Positions 44,401 through 53,282 of a DNA stretch of 64,000 nucleotides are shown in pieces; positions within the stretch are counted from its first letter, which is position 1, and every line of letters starts with the position of its first letter. The DNA is from Burkholderiaceae bacterium. GTDB lineage: Bacteria > Pseudomonadota > Gammaproteobacteria > Burkholderiales > Burkholderiaceae_C. Where the stretch lies: positions 310,001-374,000 of the forward strand of contig JAUYTN010000033.1 in assembly GCA_030695205.1 (NCBI GenBank), written 5' to 3'. The notes under the pieces were generated by a model that saw only the letters and a program-made list of their open reading frames with translations, was not told where the DNA came from and did no database searches. The position numbers were made by a program, and so were the translations under genes.

Positions 44401-45222
44401 ATGCCCAACCCTTGCCCCACCCCACCGCATCCATCCGACCCTGCAGCCGCGCCAACGGCGGGTTTTTCGCTCGCGGGACGCACTGCGCTGGTCACTGGGG
44501 CCTCGCGCGGCCTTGGCCTGTGCATGGCCCAGGCCCTGGCAGCGCAGGGAGCGTCTGTGTGGATCAATGGGCGAGACGCCATGGCCTTGCAGGTTGCAGC
44601 CGAGGGCGTGAGTGGGTATGCAGCCGCTGGGGCAGTGGTGCGGCCACTGGCCTTTGACGTGTCGGACCCCCACGCCGTGGCTCTGGCCCTGGCGCAGGTT
44701 CGCACCCACAGCGGCAGGCTGGACATTCTGGTCAACAACGCAGGCGTGCGCGACCGCCGCCCACTGGCCGAGCTTGGCCCTGACGCGCTGCGCCGCCTGC
44801 TGGAGTCTCATGTGGTGGGCCCTTTCGAGCTGTGCCGGCAGGCGGTGGCCCTTATGCCGCAGCCGGGGGGGCGGATTGTCAACATAACGTCGATTGCAGG
44901 GCCCATTGCCCGCAGCGGAGACGCGGCCTACACCACCGCCAAAGGCGGCCTCGCCGCCCTGACCCGGGCGCTGGCGGCCGAGCTGGGACCGCTGGGCATC
45001 ACGGTCAATGGGGTGGCACCGGGCTACTTTGCCACCGAAGCCAATGCGGCCATGGCCGCCGACGCAGGGGTGGCACAGTGGCTGCAGGCTCGCACGTCAC
45101 TGGGCCGCTGGGGCCAGCCACACGAGGTGGCGGGCGCGGTGGTGTTTTTGGCCTCACCGGCGGCCAGCTACATCACAGGCCAGGTGCTGGCGGTGGACGG
45201 TGGCTACCTGGCCCACTTCTAA
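44401..45222 (+). CDS. SDR-family oxidoreductase
   Basis: A 273-residue classical SDR. The nucleotide motif is TGASRGLG (TGxxxGxG), with NNAG, the catalytic S in NITSIAG, the Y-x-x-x-K pair in AAYTTAKGGLAAL and the C-terminal ITGQVLAVDGG. It is related to gluconate 5-dehydrogenase and FabG-type reductases. The first 20 residues are a low-complexity Pro-rich extension. The substrate is unknown. Confidence 0.9.
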   Translation: MPNPCPTPPHPSDPAAAPTAGFSLAGRTALVTGASRGLGLCMAQALAAQGASVWINGRDAMALQVAAEGVSGYAAAGAVVRPLAFDVSDPHAVALALAQVRTHSGRLDILVNNAGVRDRRPLAELGPDALRRLLESHVVGPFELCRQAVALMPQPGGRIVNITSIAGPIARSGDAAYTTAKGGLAALTRALAAELGPLGITVNGVAPGYFATEANAAMAADAGVAQWLQARTSLGRWGQPHEVAGAVVFLASPAASYITGQVLAVDGGYLAHF

Positions 45223-45297
45223 ACAGCTAGCTCGCCCCAACCAACAGGCCCACCCATGGGGCAGCCCAAGGCGGGGACCATCGGCCCCATCAGGGCA

Positions 45298-45879
45298 TCA
45301 ACCCCCCAGCAAGCCTTTTTTCAGCGCGGGGTCCACTGGCTTGTCGCCCAGCCAGACACGCAGCACGGCATTGAAGAACTCGACACCGGCGATGGGATTG
45401 CCCCTGGCCTGGCCATTCACGATGACCCGTGTGCCCAGTTCGGGGGTGTACTCGAAGTGGATGGCGTCGCCCTTGCGGGCCTCACCCGCGAGCTTGAGGT
45501 TGGTCACCAGGGTCTCGGTCTGGGTCTTGAATGCGGCCAGTTGGGCCTCGGTGTGGTTGTCGCGCAGGCCATCGGTCAGCGCCTGCGCAAAGGTAGCGGC
45601 ATCCACATCGCGCAGCATGGTGATGGCCATGCGCCGTGGGCCTTTGTCGGCCAGCAGCACCTGGGCATCGGTGCTTGTTTGGGGCACATACAGGGCCGCG
45701 ACATACACCTTGAAAAACGCCCGGGTGCGCAGGCCTGCTCCGTTGAACGCCAGCAACGCAGGGCCGACCTGCACGGTGGGCACCAGCTTGACCCCCTCCA
45801 GCTCCTTGGGCTGCGCATGGGCCACGGCCCCCAGCGTGCACAACAAGGCCACAGCGGCGGTTTTCCAAACGAGTTTCAT
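45298..45879 (-). CDS. Chalcone isomerase-like exported protein
   Basis: A 193-residue protein with a signal peptide (about 1-22). The chalcone-isomerase-like pattern follows: GAGLRTRAFFKVYVAALYVP, then PRRMAITMLRDVDAATFAQAL and the C-terminal N-P-I-A-G-V-E-F-F-N-A-V-L-R-V-W-L-G. Bacterial members are thought to bind fatty acids rather than to isomerise chalcones. It lies 39 bp after an acyl-CoA synthetase gene, which fits a lipid-related role. A clear AAGGAGAA site precedes the ATG. Confidence 0.88.
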   Translation of the reverse strand: MKLVWKTAAVALLCTLGAVAHAQPKELEGVKLVPTVQVGPALLAFNGAGLRTRAFFKVYVAALYVPQTSTDAQVLLADKGPRRMAITMLRDVDAATFAQALTDGLRDNHTEAQLAAFKTQTETLVTNLKLAGEARKGDAIHFEYTPELGTRVIVNGQARGNPIAGVEFFNAVLRVWLGDKPVDPALKKGLLGG

Positions 45880-45918
45880 GGTCAGGTTCTCCTTAATTCA
45901 TGGGGTTGAGGCAGTCCA

Positions 45919-47613
45919 TCAGGCCGCCGACTGCCAGATGACAGGCTTACCCGAAGCCTCCCAACGGGCGTAATGGGTGGCGTACAGGTCTTCGATGCGG
46001 TTGCGCTTGACCTTGAAGGTCGGGGTGATGACATCGTTGTCCACCGTCCAGGCCGTCGTGACCACCACCAGGCACTGCAGACGCTCGTGGGGATCCAGCG
46101 GCGCGTTCACCGCCTTGAGGTGCTGGGCCAGCGAGGATTCCAGCTCGGCCCTGGCGGCGGCGTCGGTGCAGCGTTCGACCGCATCGGGGGCCAGCATCAC
46201 AATGCCCAGCGGTTGACCCAGGTTGGCACCGGTGACCACACAGGCCTCGACCGAATCGTGCATGACCAGCCGGTCCTCAATGGGCGCGGGGGCCACGTAC
46301 TTGCCCTTGCTGGTCTTGAACAGGTCTTTGACCCGTCCGGTCACGCGCAGGCAGCCCTGGGCGTCGATCTGACCCTTGTCCCCGGTGCGCAACCAGCCGT
46401 CCTCGGTCATGGCCTCACGGGTTTGGATGGGGTCTTTGTAGTAGCCCAGCATGAGGGCACCGCTGCGCATCTGAATCTCGCCACTGGGTTCGGCAATGCG
46501 CACCTGCACCCCTTCGTAGCACGGGCCCACCGTGCCGGTCTGGTCCTGGCCAGGCACCGTCAGGTGGGAGACGGCCAGGTTTTCGGTCATGCCATAGCCC
46601 TCGTTGATGGGCAGGCCCAGACGGCGAAACCACTGCAGCAACTCCACCGGCATGGGAGCAGCCCCGCCAGCGGCCATGCGGCACTGGTCCAGGCCCAGGG
46701 CGCGCAACACCTTTTTGCGGATCAAGCCACCGATGAGTGGCAGCGACAGCAGCAGATTGAGTTTGGCCGGTGGCAGCTTGTGGTGCACCCCATGCTGGAA
46801 CTTCACCCACAGGCGCGGGACCGAGAAGAAGATGGTTGGCCGGGCGCGCTGCACGTCCGAGGTGAACGTCTCCAGCGATTCGGCAAAGAACAGCGGCATG
46901 CCGGTGTGCAGCCAGCCATGCTCGACCAGCACCCGCTCCACGACATGGGCCAGGGGCAGGTACGACAGCATGCGGTCATTGCCATCCATGGGCACCCGCC
47001 CAAGGGCTTTGTCGAAAGCCCAGCCAAAGTTGCCAAAGCTGTGCATCACCCCCTTGGGCATGCCGGTGGTGCCTGAGGTGTAAATAAGCGTGGCCAGCTC
47101 CTCGGCGGCGCGCACCGGCTGCCCGGGCATGGGGGAGTTGCTGCTGCACAGCGCATCCCAGCCAGGGTAGGACGCCACCGCATCGGCGGGCGACACTGGG
47201 TAGGCGATGCACGGCAGCCCCGATGGAATGCCGGGCTTCATGTGCGACCAACCGTCGAGCTTGCCCACAAAGCAGGCCTTGGCCTCGCTGTGGGTGAGGA
47301 TGTGGCGCACCGTATCGGGGGCCAGGGTGGGGTACAGCGGCACGGACACGTAGCCAGCCATCCAGATGGCGAGGTCGCTCATCAGCCACCAGGCGCAGTT
47401 TTTGGACAAAATGGCTACCCGCGACCCTGGCTCCCACCCCTGAGCCTGCAAATAGGTGGCCATGCGGCGCACCTCGTCGGCCACCTGCGCCCAGGTGAAC
47501 GATTGCATGCGGCCCTCACCCAGTGGCTGGGTCAGGGTGACGCGGTCGGGGGTGCTGGATTCCCAGTGGTACAGGCGCTGCAGCGCCAACAGGTTGGGGT
47601 CGATGGAGCTCAT
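45919..47613 (-). CDS. Long-chain acyl-CoA synthetase-like AMP-forming ligase
   Basis: A 564-residue ANL enzyme. The P-loop is LIYTSGTTGMPKGVMHS, then INEGYGMTENLAVSH, the hinge GRVKDLFKTSKGKYVAP and a long-chain (FadD15/ACSL)-type C-terminal domain. It forms acyl-CoA from fatty acid, ATP and CoA. The start 47613 (MSSIDPNLLALQRLY) is preferred over an upstream GTG/ATG. It is followed by the chalcone-isomerase-like gene, likely in one operon. Confidence 0.9.
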   Translation of the reverse strand: MSSIDPNLLALQRLYHWESSTPDRVTLTQPLGEGRMQSFTWAQVADEVRRMATYLQAQGWEPGSRVAILSKNCAWWLMSDLAIWMAGYVSVPLYPTLAPDTVRHILTHSEAKACFVGKLDGWSHMKPGIPSGLPCIAYPVSPADAVASYPGWDALCSSNSPMPGQPVRAAEELATLIYTSGTTGMPKGVMHSFGNFGWAFDKALGRVPMDGNDRMLSYLPLAHVVERVLVEHGWLHTGMPLFFAESLETFTSDVQRARPTIFFSVPRLWVKFQHGVHHKLPPAKLNLLLSLPLIGGLIRKKVLRALGLDQCRMAAGGAAPMPVELLQWFRRLGLPINEGYGMTENLAVSHLTVPGQDQTGTVGPCYEGVQVRIAEPSGEIQMRSGALMLGYYKDPIQTREAMTEDGWLRTGDKGQIDAQGCLRVTGRVKDLFKTSKGKYVAPAPIEDRLVMHDSVEACVVTGANLGQPLGIVMLAPDAVERCTDAAARAELESSLAQHLKAVNAPLDPHERLQCLVVVTTAWTVDNDVITPTFKVKRNRIEDLYATHYARWEASGKPVIWQSAA

Positions 47614-47743
47614 GGTGGTCCCTTGGCGGGGCAAGTGGCGTCGGATGATGCCTGGTCATGTCCCCGAATTTTTCATTGTGGAACACCGCCCATCAGCGCG
47701 CATCGGGGTTGCTACCGATTGGTTTTGGATTAGGGAGCCCAGT

Positions 47744-48757
47744 TCAATGCACGACAGCCATGCCCATGGCGTCCGCAGCAAAGTCCAGGGAGCGCAAACG
47801 CAGGGCAGGGTCAAACACGTCGCACACCAGCATGAATTCGTCGGCACCTGTCGCCTGCGCCAATTGCGCCAGCCCCGTGCGCACGGTGTCTGGACCACCC
47901 ACGACCGCACACGCCAAGAAGTCGGCAATGCCCCGCCTGGCATCGTCTGGCAAGCGATCCATGAAGCCGGGCACGGGCGGTGGCAACTGGCCGCGTCGCC
48001 CAGTCAAAATGCCCAGCACACGCTGGTAGGTGCTGCTGGCCAGGTACTGCGCCTCGTCGTCGGTGGGGGCCGCAATCAGCGGCACCCCCACCACCACCCG
48101 GGGGTTGTCCAGCGTGGCCGATGGCCGAAAGCGACTGCGGTACAGCTCCAGCGCAGGCAACAGCAAACGCGGCGCAAAGTGCGAGGCAAACGCATAGGGC
48201 AGGCCACGCTCTGCCGCCAACTGAGCCGAGAACAAGCTGGAGCCCAGCAGCCAAATGGGCACCTGCGTACCCGCCCCTGGCATGGCCACCAACTTTTGCC
48301 CAGGCTGAGCGGGTGCCAGCAGGCGCTGGAGCTCGTCCACGTCGCGGGGAAAGTCGGCCTCGGTTTCCACCCGGTCGCGGCGCAGGGCGCGCATGGTCAG
48401 CGCGTCGGTGCCCGGGGCACGGCCCAGCCCCAGGTCAATGCGGCCCGGGTACAGCTCGGCCAGTGTGCCGAAGGCCTCGGCCACCACCAGAGGCGCGTGG
48501 TTGGGCAGCATCACCCCGCCTGAACCCACACGCATGCGCTGCGTGCCACCGGCAATGTGGCCCACCAGCACGGCAGTGGCCGAGCTGGCGATGCCACTCA
48601 TGTTGTGGTGCTCGGCCAGCCAGTAGCGGACAAAGCCCAGGCGCTCGGCATGCTGGGCCGTGCGCAGGGCAATGGCCAGCGCATCGGCCACGGTGCCGCC
48701 CTCGCGCACGGCCACCAAGTCGAGCATGGACAGTCGGATTTCGGACAAAGGTTTCAT
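47744..48757 (-). CDS. LLM-class flavin-dependent oxidoreductase
   Basis: A 337-residue luciferase-like monooxygenase family protein. It has [14 protein letters not shown], the [20 protein letters not shown] loop, [13 protein letters not shown] and the C-terminal [13 protein letters not shown]. This is the 'alkanal monooxygenase-like, MsnO8' subgroup that uses FMN or F420; FMN is likely in this host. The substrate is unknown. It lies 130 bp from the acyl-CoA synthetase. Confidence 0.9.
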   Translation of the reverse strand: MKPLSEIRLSMLDLVAVREGGTVADALAIALRTAQHAERLGFVRYWLAEHHNMSGIASSATAVLVGHIAGGTQRMRVGSGGVMLPNHAPLVVAEAFGTLAELYPGRIDLGLGRAPGTDALTMRALRRDRVETEADFPRDVDELQRLLAPAQPGQKLVAMPGAGTQVPIWLLGSSLFSAQLAAERGLPYAFASHFAPRLLLPALELYRSRFRPSATLDNPRVVVGVPLIAAPTDDEAQYLASSTYQRVLGILTGRRGQLPPPVPGFMDRLPDDARRGIADFLACAVVGGPDTVRTGLAQLAQATGADEFMLVCDVFDPALRLRSLDFAADAMGMAVVH

Positions 48758-48867
48758 GGCCTGAATTTTGACCCCGGGTGGTCCCGCGCACAGTCACCAG
48801 GGCGATGGCGGCACCCGGGTCGCCCCAGTACGCCTGATTGACCACGGGTTGGTTTCCCCTGGCTGAG

Positions 48868-49188
48868 TCACGCAGGGCTGTCAGCCAACGCCTCGCCCGC
48901 CTGATTGACCCTGTCAACCTCACTGGCCCCCTCGGCCACACGGCGGCGCACATTGACCGACACCTCCATGCCCAGGTAATCACTGGCGTCGCCCGCCCAG
49001 CCACCAGACACCGGGGCGGCTTGCTCAGGCGTTCGGGTAAAGGCCACGCGAATGAGGTCTGTGCCGCCACTGAGCGGGTTGGTGGGGTCAAACGGCACCC
49101 AGCCTGCGCCAGGGATTGGCACCGCGCGCCCCTGCCACATTGGCTGGCCTGTGCCCCCCGACTCAGCTACCGTACTGGCATTCCACAC
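48868..49188 (-). pseudogene. C-terminal remnant of a transglutaminase-like protein
   Basis: About 60 residues match the C-terminal end of bacterial transglutaminase-like proteins: GAGWVPFDPTNPLSGGTDLIRVAFTR, then the proline-rich APVSGG and the strand LGMEVSVNVRRR. The catalytic core (Cys, His, most of the Asp region), expected at higher coordinates, is absent, and the neighbouring gene starts there instead. I read this as a truncated remnant left by a deletion. Confidence 0.65.
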
Positions 49189-49200
49189 GCCTAGGTTTTC

Positions 49201-50385
49201 ATGTCGCTACCGTTTTCTTCACAGCCGCACGCACCCTCTTACTACGCCGCATCGGCCCATCCAACCCCCGAACGCCCCGCACTGCGAGGTGCGATGGAGG
49301 CCGACATTTGCATCGTGGGCGCAGGCTACACCGGGTTGTCAGCGGGCATTTCCCTGGCCGAGGCGGGGTTTGGCAAAGAAGCGGCCCGCCCGCTGGGGCA
49401 AATGATGTTCGAGGGGGCACAGATCATTCGCGATAGGGTGACCCGCTACGGGATTGATTGCGACCTGAAAAACGGCGGCGTGTACGCCGCCGCCACCACC
49501 CGCAAGGTGGCCCAGCTGCAAGAGCACAAAGACCTGTGAGAGCGCTGGGGCCACCAGCACCTGTCGCTGGTGACCGACCCGACGGCCATTCGGGCAGTGG
49601 TCAATTCCGACCGCTACCAGGGCTTGTTGATCGACCCCACCGGCGGCCACTTTCACCCGCTGAACCTGGCCCTGGGCGAAGCCGCTGCGCTGGAAAGCCT
49701 GGGCGGCCGCGTAGTCGAGCACAGCGGCGTGACCCGCATAGAGCGGGGGGCTGCACCCACCGTGCACACCGCGCAGGGCAGCGTGCGGGCGAAGTTTGTC
49801 ACCGTGGCATGCAATGCCTACATCGGGGACCTGGAGCCACAACTGGCGGCCAAATCCATGCCCTGCGGCACCCAGGTCATTGCCACCGAGCCGCTGGGTG
49901 ACTTGGCAGGCGACATTTTGCCGTCCGACTATTGCGTGGAAGACAACAACTTTTTGCTGGACTACTTCCGGCTCTCAGCCGACAAGCGCTTGATTTTTGG
50001 TGGTGGCGTCATTTACGGCGCGCGTGACCCGGCGCACGTCGAGTCCATCATCGCGCCCAAAATGGTCAGGGTGTTCCCGCAGCTCAAAGACGTGAAGGTG
50101 GAGTTTGGCTGGACGGGTTACTTCTTGCTGACCCTCAACCGCCTGCCCCAAATGGGCTGCCTCAGCAACAACATTTACTTCTCACAAGGCTGCTCTGGCC
50201 AAGGCGTGACCTTCACGAACCTGGCGGGTCGCCTGCTGGGCGAAGCCATTCGGGGGCAGGCCGAGCGCTTCGATGCCTTCGCCCGCCTGCCGCACTACCC
50301 CTTCCCCGGCGGGCGCACCTTGCGCGTGCCCTTCACCGCCATGGGCGCGCTGTGGGACGAACTGCGCGACCGTTTGGGGGTGTGA
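49201..50385 (+). pseudogene. Broken FAD oxidoreductase (PuuB/gamma-glutamylputrescine oxidase-like)
   Basis: The reading frame has the DAO-fold FAD motif (IVGAGYTGLSAG), a middle domain and the C-terminal signature YFSQGCSGQGVTFTNLAGRLLGEA of PuuB-like amine oxidoreductases. There are two lesions. An in-frame TGA at 49537-49539 replaces the tryptophan expected in the K-x-L-W-E-R-W-G motif, consistent with a G-to-A change. About 40 codons after LAEAGF are missing, including the usual GWGASGRNGGQ FAD segment. The parts before and after the stop are in the same frame. It lies beside a second degraded gene. Confidence 0.85.
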
Positions 50386-50430
50386 AAGCGCATTTGGGGG
50401 CGGCCCAACCACGTTGCTTAGCGACGCCCC

Positions 50431-52845
50431 TCAACCCTGTCGCCGTGTCTGGGCAAACGGTGGCAGCCCCTGCAGCAGGCGCTGGCCGTAGGGGGTGGTG
50501 AGCAGGCGGCGGTCGTAGCAGACGATGTGGGCCTGGTCGGTTTCGGTGCGGATGGCCCGGCCTGCCCACTGCGCCAGGCGCACCGAAGTGGCGGGCACGG
50601 TCAGCTCCATGAAGGGGTTGCGGCCCTGCGCCTCCAGCCACTCGGCCCTGGCCTCGCCCACCGGGTCGTCGGGCGGAGCGAACGGCAGCTTGGCAATGAA
50701 GAGGTGGGCGCACAGCGCACCGGGCAGGTCCAAGCCCTCGCCAAACGACTGCATACCAAAAATGACCGACATCTCGCCCTGCCCCACCTGCTGGCGGTGG
50801 CGCTGCAGCAGCGCGGTGCGGGGCAGCTCGCCCTGCACCAGCACGTAGGGCCGCAGCCGGTCGGGCAGCGCGGCCACCGCCTGACGGAGCTGGTCGCGCG
50901 AGGTGAACAGCACCAGTGCACCGCCGGGGGTCTGGTCTTGCAAAGTGACCAGGTCGGCCAACAGCAGGGCAACCATTTCAGCGGTGAAGGCGGCTGCCTC
51001 GCGCGGGTCGGTGCGGGTGTGCACCACCTCAAAGCACCCCTGCGCGGCAAAGTCAAAGGGGCTGGGCACCTCCAGAGCCGACGCATCGGGCTCCTGGGCC
51101 AGCCCGGACTCGGCCATGAAAAAATCAAACCTGCCCAGGCTGGTGAGGGTGGCCGAGGTCAGCACCACCGCGCGCACCCGGGGCCACAGGTGCTGGCGCA
51201 GCACCGTGCCGGGCAAGGTGGGGCAGGCATGGGCACGGATGTGCAGCACCGGGTTCAGGGCGTCGCTGGCCGCATGGAAGGTGAACCACTTGGCCACCGG
51301 CGCATCGCCCTCCTCCAGCCCGCTGAGCAGCAAGTGGGCGGTGTCGGCCACGGCCTCCAGCCGGGGGGCCAGTGTGCCCATCTGGGCATAGAGGTTGGAC
51401 AGGCGGCGTGCGTCTTCAGGTTTGTCCTTGATGTCGGCCTTGAGGGTCTTGGCCATGGCCGCCAGGTGGACCAGCCAGGCGTCGGCAGCGGCCACGACCG
51501 CGTCCAGGGCGGGCACCAGGGCATCGGGCAGCTGCCCCTGAGGCAGCCGAACCCGGTCCTCCAAGCTCCTGAATGGAGAGCTTCTGGTGCTTGATCCATA
51601 AGCGCCAACGGCTGATTTTGATTGAAATCCCTCCCTGGCCCCACGAACACCACCGGTACCACCGGCGCTACCCCCCCTGAGCGCGCCGTGCCCACCGGCC
51701 ACCGAATCGGCACCAGCGCCTGGGCGCAGGGTGTCCAGCACCGCGCGGGCCAGCTCCTGCAGGGCGCGACGCAACTCGGCCGCCAGCTTGGGGCCATCGA
51801 GCGCGTCGCTCAGGTACAGCGCCGCGCCCACCTGGGTGGCGCGCTGGGCGAGTTGATCGATCCAGCGCAGGCGGGTGAGGTCCATGCTGCGGGTGAACTG
51901 GTCCAGCGCCACACCGGGCAGGTGGTGGGCCTCGTCCAGCACCAGCAGGCAATGGTCCAGCTCGGGCAGCACGCGCGAGCCCAGGGACGACAGCAACAGG
52001 TCGTGGTTGGCCACGATGACCTGGGCACCCACCAGCTCTTTGCGCCGCTCGAAGTAGGTGCAGCGGCTGAACAGCGGGCAATGCTTGCCGGTGCACGATG
52101 CCGCCTCGGCCGCGATGGGCTGCCACACATCGCCCTCGGGGGCAGTGGGCAGGTTGTCGCGGTCGCCATCCCAGGTGCCAGTGGCGAGCGCATCGGCCAT
52201 GGCCTTCCAGGCGCCTCGCCTGGCAGTCAATTGTTCATCAAAATAGCCTTTTTCGCTTGATATTGTTGGATTGTCAGCTACAAAGCTTGAATTCCCTGAT
52301 GGCGCCAAAGGAGGGTCATCCGCGAACAGGTCGTCGGGCTCTGCGGACTCGGGGCTGGCCTGGCGCTCCAGCTTGAGCAGGCACACGTAACGTCCCCTGC
52401 CCTTGGCCAGCGCGAACCGAAAGGGTTGGGGCAGCACCGCCGCCAGCGCGGGCAGGTCTTTGTGCACCAGCTGCTCTTGCAAGGCCACAGTGGCGGTGGA
52501 AATCAGCACCCGGGTGCCCCGCGCCAGGGCCAGTGCCACAGCCGGTGCGCTGTAGGCCAACGACTTGCCCACCCCTGTGCCGGCCTGGATGACGCTCAGG
52601 CGGCGCTGGGGCGCGGTGACTTCACCGTCACCATCCGCCGCAGATGCGGTGCTGCCCTCGCGCTGCAGCCCCAGGTCGGCCTGGCTGAAGGTGTGGGCCA
52701 CCCGTTCGGCCATTTGGCGCTGGCCGGGTCGGCTGCGAAAGCCCATCTGGCCATCGACCACCCGGTCAAAAGCCGCCATGGCCTCGCGGGCCAGCGCATC
52801 GGCAGGGGTTTCTGCGGCCAGCGTTGCCTCGGTGCCTGTGTCCAA
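50431..52845 (-). CDS. dinG: DinG-family ATP-dependent DNA helicase with inserts
   Basis: An 804-residue XPD/DinG superfamily 2 helicase. Walker A is IQAGTGVGKSLAYSAP and Walker B is LLVLDEAHHLPG. Four Fe-S cysteines lie between them (YVCLLK, ...SCTGKHCPLFSRC), and the C-terminal helicase motif has QWAGRAIRTETD. It unwinds 5'-3' DNA, R-loops and forked structures. Two segments (about 187-205 and about 408-430) coincide with AT-rich interspersed repeats read in frame and lie outside the recognised helicase motifs. The start is uncertain: TTG 52845 follows the stop of the flagellar-type gene by 2 bp, and ATG 52779 is an alternative. Confidence 0.88.
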   Translation of the reverse strand: MDTGTEATLAAETPADALAREAMAAFDRVVDGQMGFRSRPGQRQMAERVAHTFSQADLGLQREGSTASAADGDGEVTAPQRRLSVIQAGTGVGKSLAYSAPAVALALARGTRVLISTATVALQEQLVHKDLPALAAVLPQPFRFALAKGRGRYVCLLKLERQASPESAEPDDLFADDPPLAPSGNSSFVADNPTISSEKGYFDEQLTARRGAWKAMADALATGTWDGDRDNLPTAPEGDVWQPIAAEAASCTGKHCPLFSRCTYFERRKELVGAQVIVANHDLLLSSLGSRVLPELDHCLLVLDEAHHLPGVALDQFTRSMDLTRLRWIDQLAQRATQVGAALYLSDALDGPKLAAELRRALQELARAVLDTLRPGAGADSVAGGHGALRGGSAGGTGGVRGAREGFQSKSAVGAYGSSTRSSPFRSLEDRVRLPQGQLPDALVPALDAVVAAADAWLVHLAAMAKTLKADIKDKPEDARRLSNLYAQMGTLAPRLEAVADTAHLLLSGLEEGDAPVAKWFTFHAASDALNPVLHIRAHACPTLPGTVLRQHLWPRVRAVVLTSATLTSLGRFDFFMAESGLAQEPDASALEVPSPFDFAAQGCFEVVHTRTDPREAAAFTAEMVALLLADLVTLQDQTPGGALVLFTSRDQLRQAVAALPDRLRPYVLVQGELPRTALLQRHRQQVGQGEMSVIFGMQSFGEGLDLPGALCAHLFIAKLPFAPPDDPVGEARAEWLEAQGRNPFMELTVPATSVRLAQWAGRAIRTETDQAHIVCYDRRLLTTPYGQRLLQGLPPFAQTRRQG
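51565..51627 (-). repeat. AT-rich interspersed element, copy 9 (inside dinG)
   Basis: On the minus strand it reads AAAATCAGCCGTTGGCGCTT, then ATGGATCAAGCACC and AGAAGCTCTCCATTC. It has the GCGCTT core and AGCTCT end, as in copy 7. It encodes the QSKSAVGAYGSSTRSSPFRS segment in frame. Confidence 0.75.
52236..52287 (+). repeat. AT-rich interspersed element, copy 8 (inside dinG)
   Basis: On the + strand it reads CAAAATAGCCTTTTTCGCTT, then GATATTGTTGGA and TTGTCAGCTACAAAG. Read by dinG on the opposite strand it gives SSFVADNPTISSEKGYFDE, located between the first Fe-S cysteine and the other three. Confidence 0.75.
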
Positions 52846-52847
52846 GC

Positions 52848-53180
52848 TCAGGCCCGCACACTCAACAGGCTACCCAGGGTGTCGCTGGAGGTTTTCAGCA
52901 CGCCCAGGTTGGCCACAAAGGCCTGGCGGGCGGCCAGCTGGTCCACCATGTCTTGCGCCAGGTTGGCGCCGGGCTGGGTGGCCTGGCTGGTACGCACCGC
53001 CACACCCTGCGCGCCCGTGGCTGAAGCCCCGGTACCTGACACAGTGGCGATGGCCTGGGCACTCACGGTCTGGCGGCGAAAGTCGGGCGTCTGGGCGTTG
53101 GCCACGTTGTGGGCAGCGGCACCCATGCGCACCTGCGCCGCTTGCAGGCCGGTCTGGGCAATGGACGTGAGGCTGGACAT
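52848..53180 (-). CDS. Orphan flagellar rod/hook-type protein
   Basis: A 110-residue protein with the N-terminal flagellar axial motif (SSLTSIAQTGLQAAQVRMGAAAHNVANAQTPDFRRQ in parts) and a C-terminal helix (DMVDQLAARQAFVANLGVLKTSSDTLGSLL) like FlgB/FlgC/FlgG ends. At 110 residues it is shorter than FlgC and lies apart from the flagellar operons. It may be a minor rod component or secreted relic. It is divergent from cheV and overlaps or abuts dinG. Confidence 0.75.
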   Translation of the reverse strand: MSSLTSIAQTGLQAAQVRMGAAAHNVANAQTPDFRRQTVSAQAIATVSGTGASATGAQGVAVRTSQATQPGANLAQDMVDQLAARQAFVANLGVLKTSSDTLGSLLSVRA

Positions 53181-53282
53181 GGCAATCTCCGCAAAAACAC
53201 CGTTCGGACACAGAGGCGGGTGGCGCAGGCTTCTAGAATGGTCACTCACCGCCCTCGGGCCCTATTTTCACAGGAACACGGC

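Noticed and set aside
43126..44811. 561-codon version of the exonuclease
   Set aside because: The first 180 codons run antisense into the SDR gene and lack family similarity; ATG 44268 gives a sensible start.
48435..49091. 218-codon minus frame overlapping the LLM gene start
   Set aside because: Its frame differs from both the LLM protein and the transglutaminase remnant and shows no domain.
49537..49539. UGA read as selenocysteine in the PuuB-like gene
   Set aside because: The position is a tryptophan in the family, no SECIS-like hairpin was seen, and the same gene has a separate deletion; a nonsense mutation is simpler.
52846..53282. LexA (SOS) box for dinG
   Set aside because: No CTGT-N8-ACAG-type site was found upstream of dinG or the rod-like gene.
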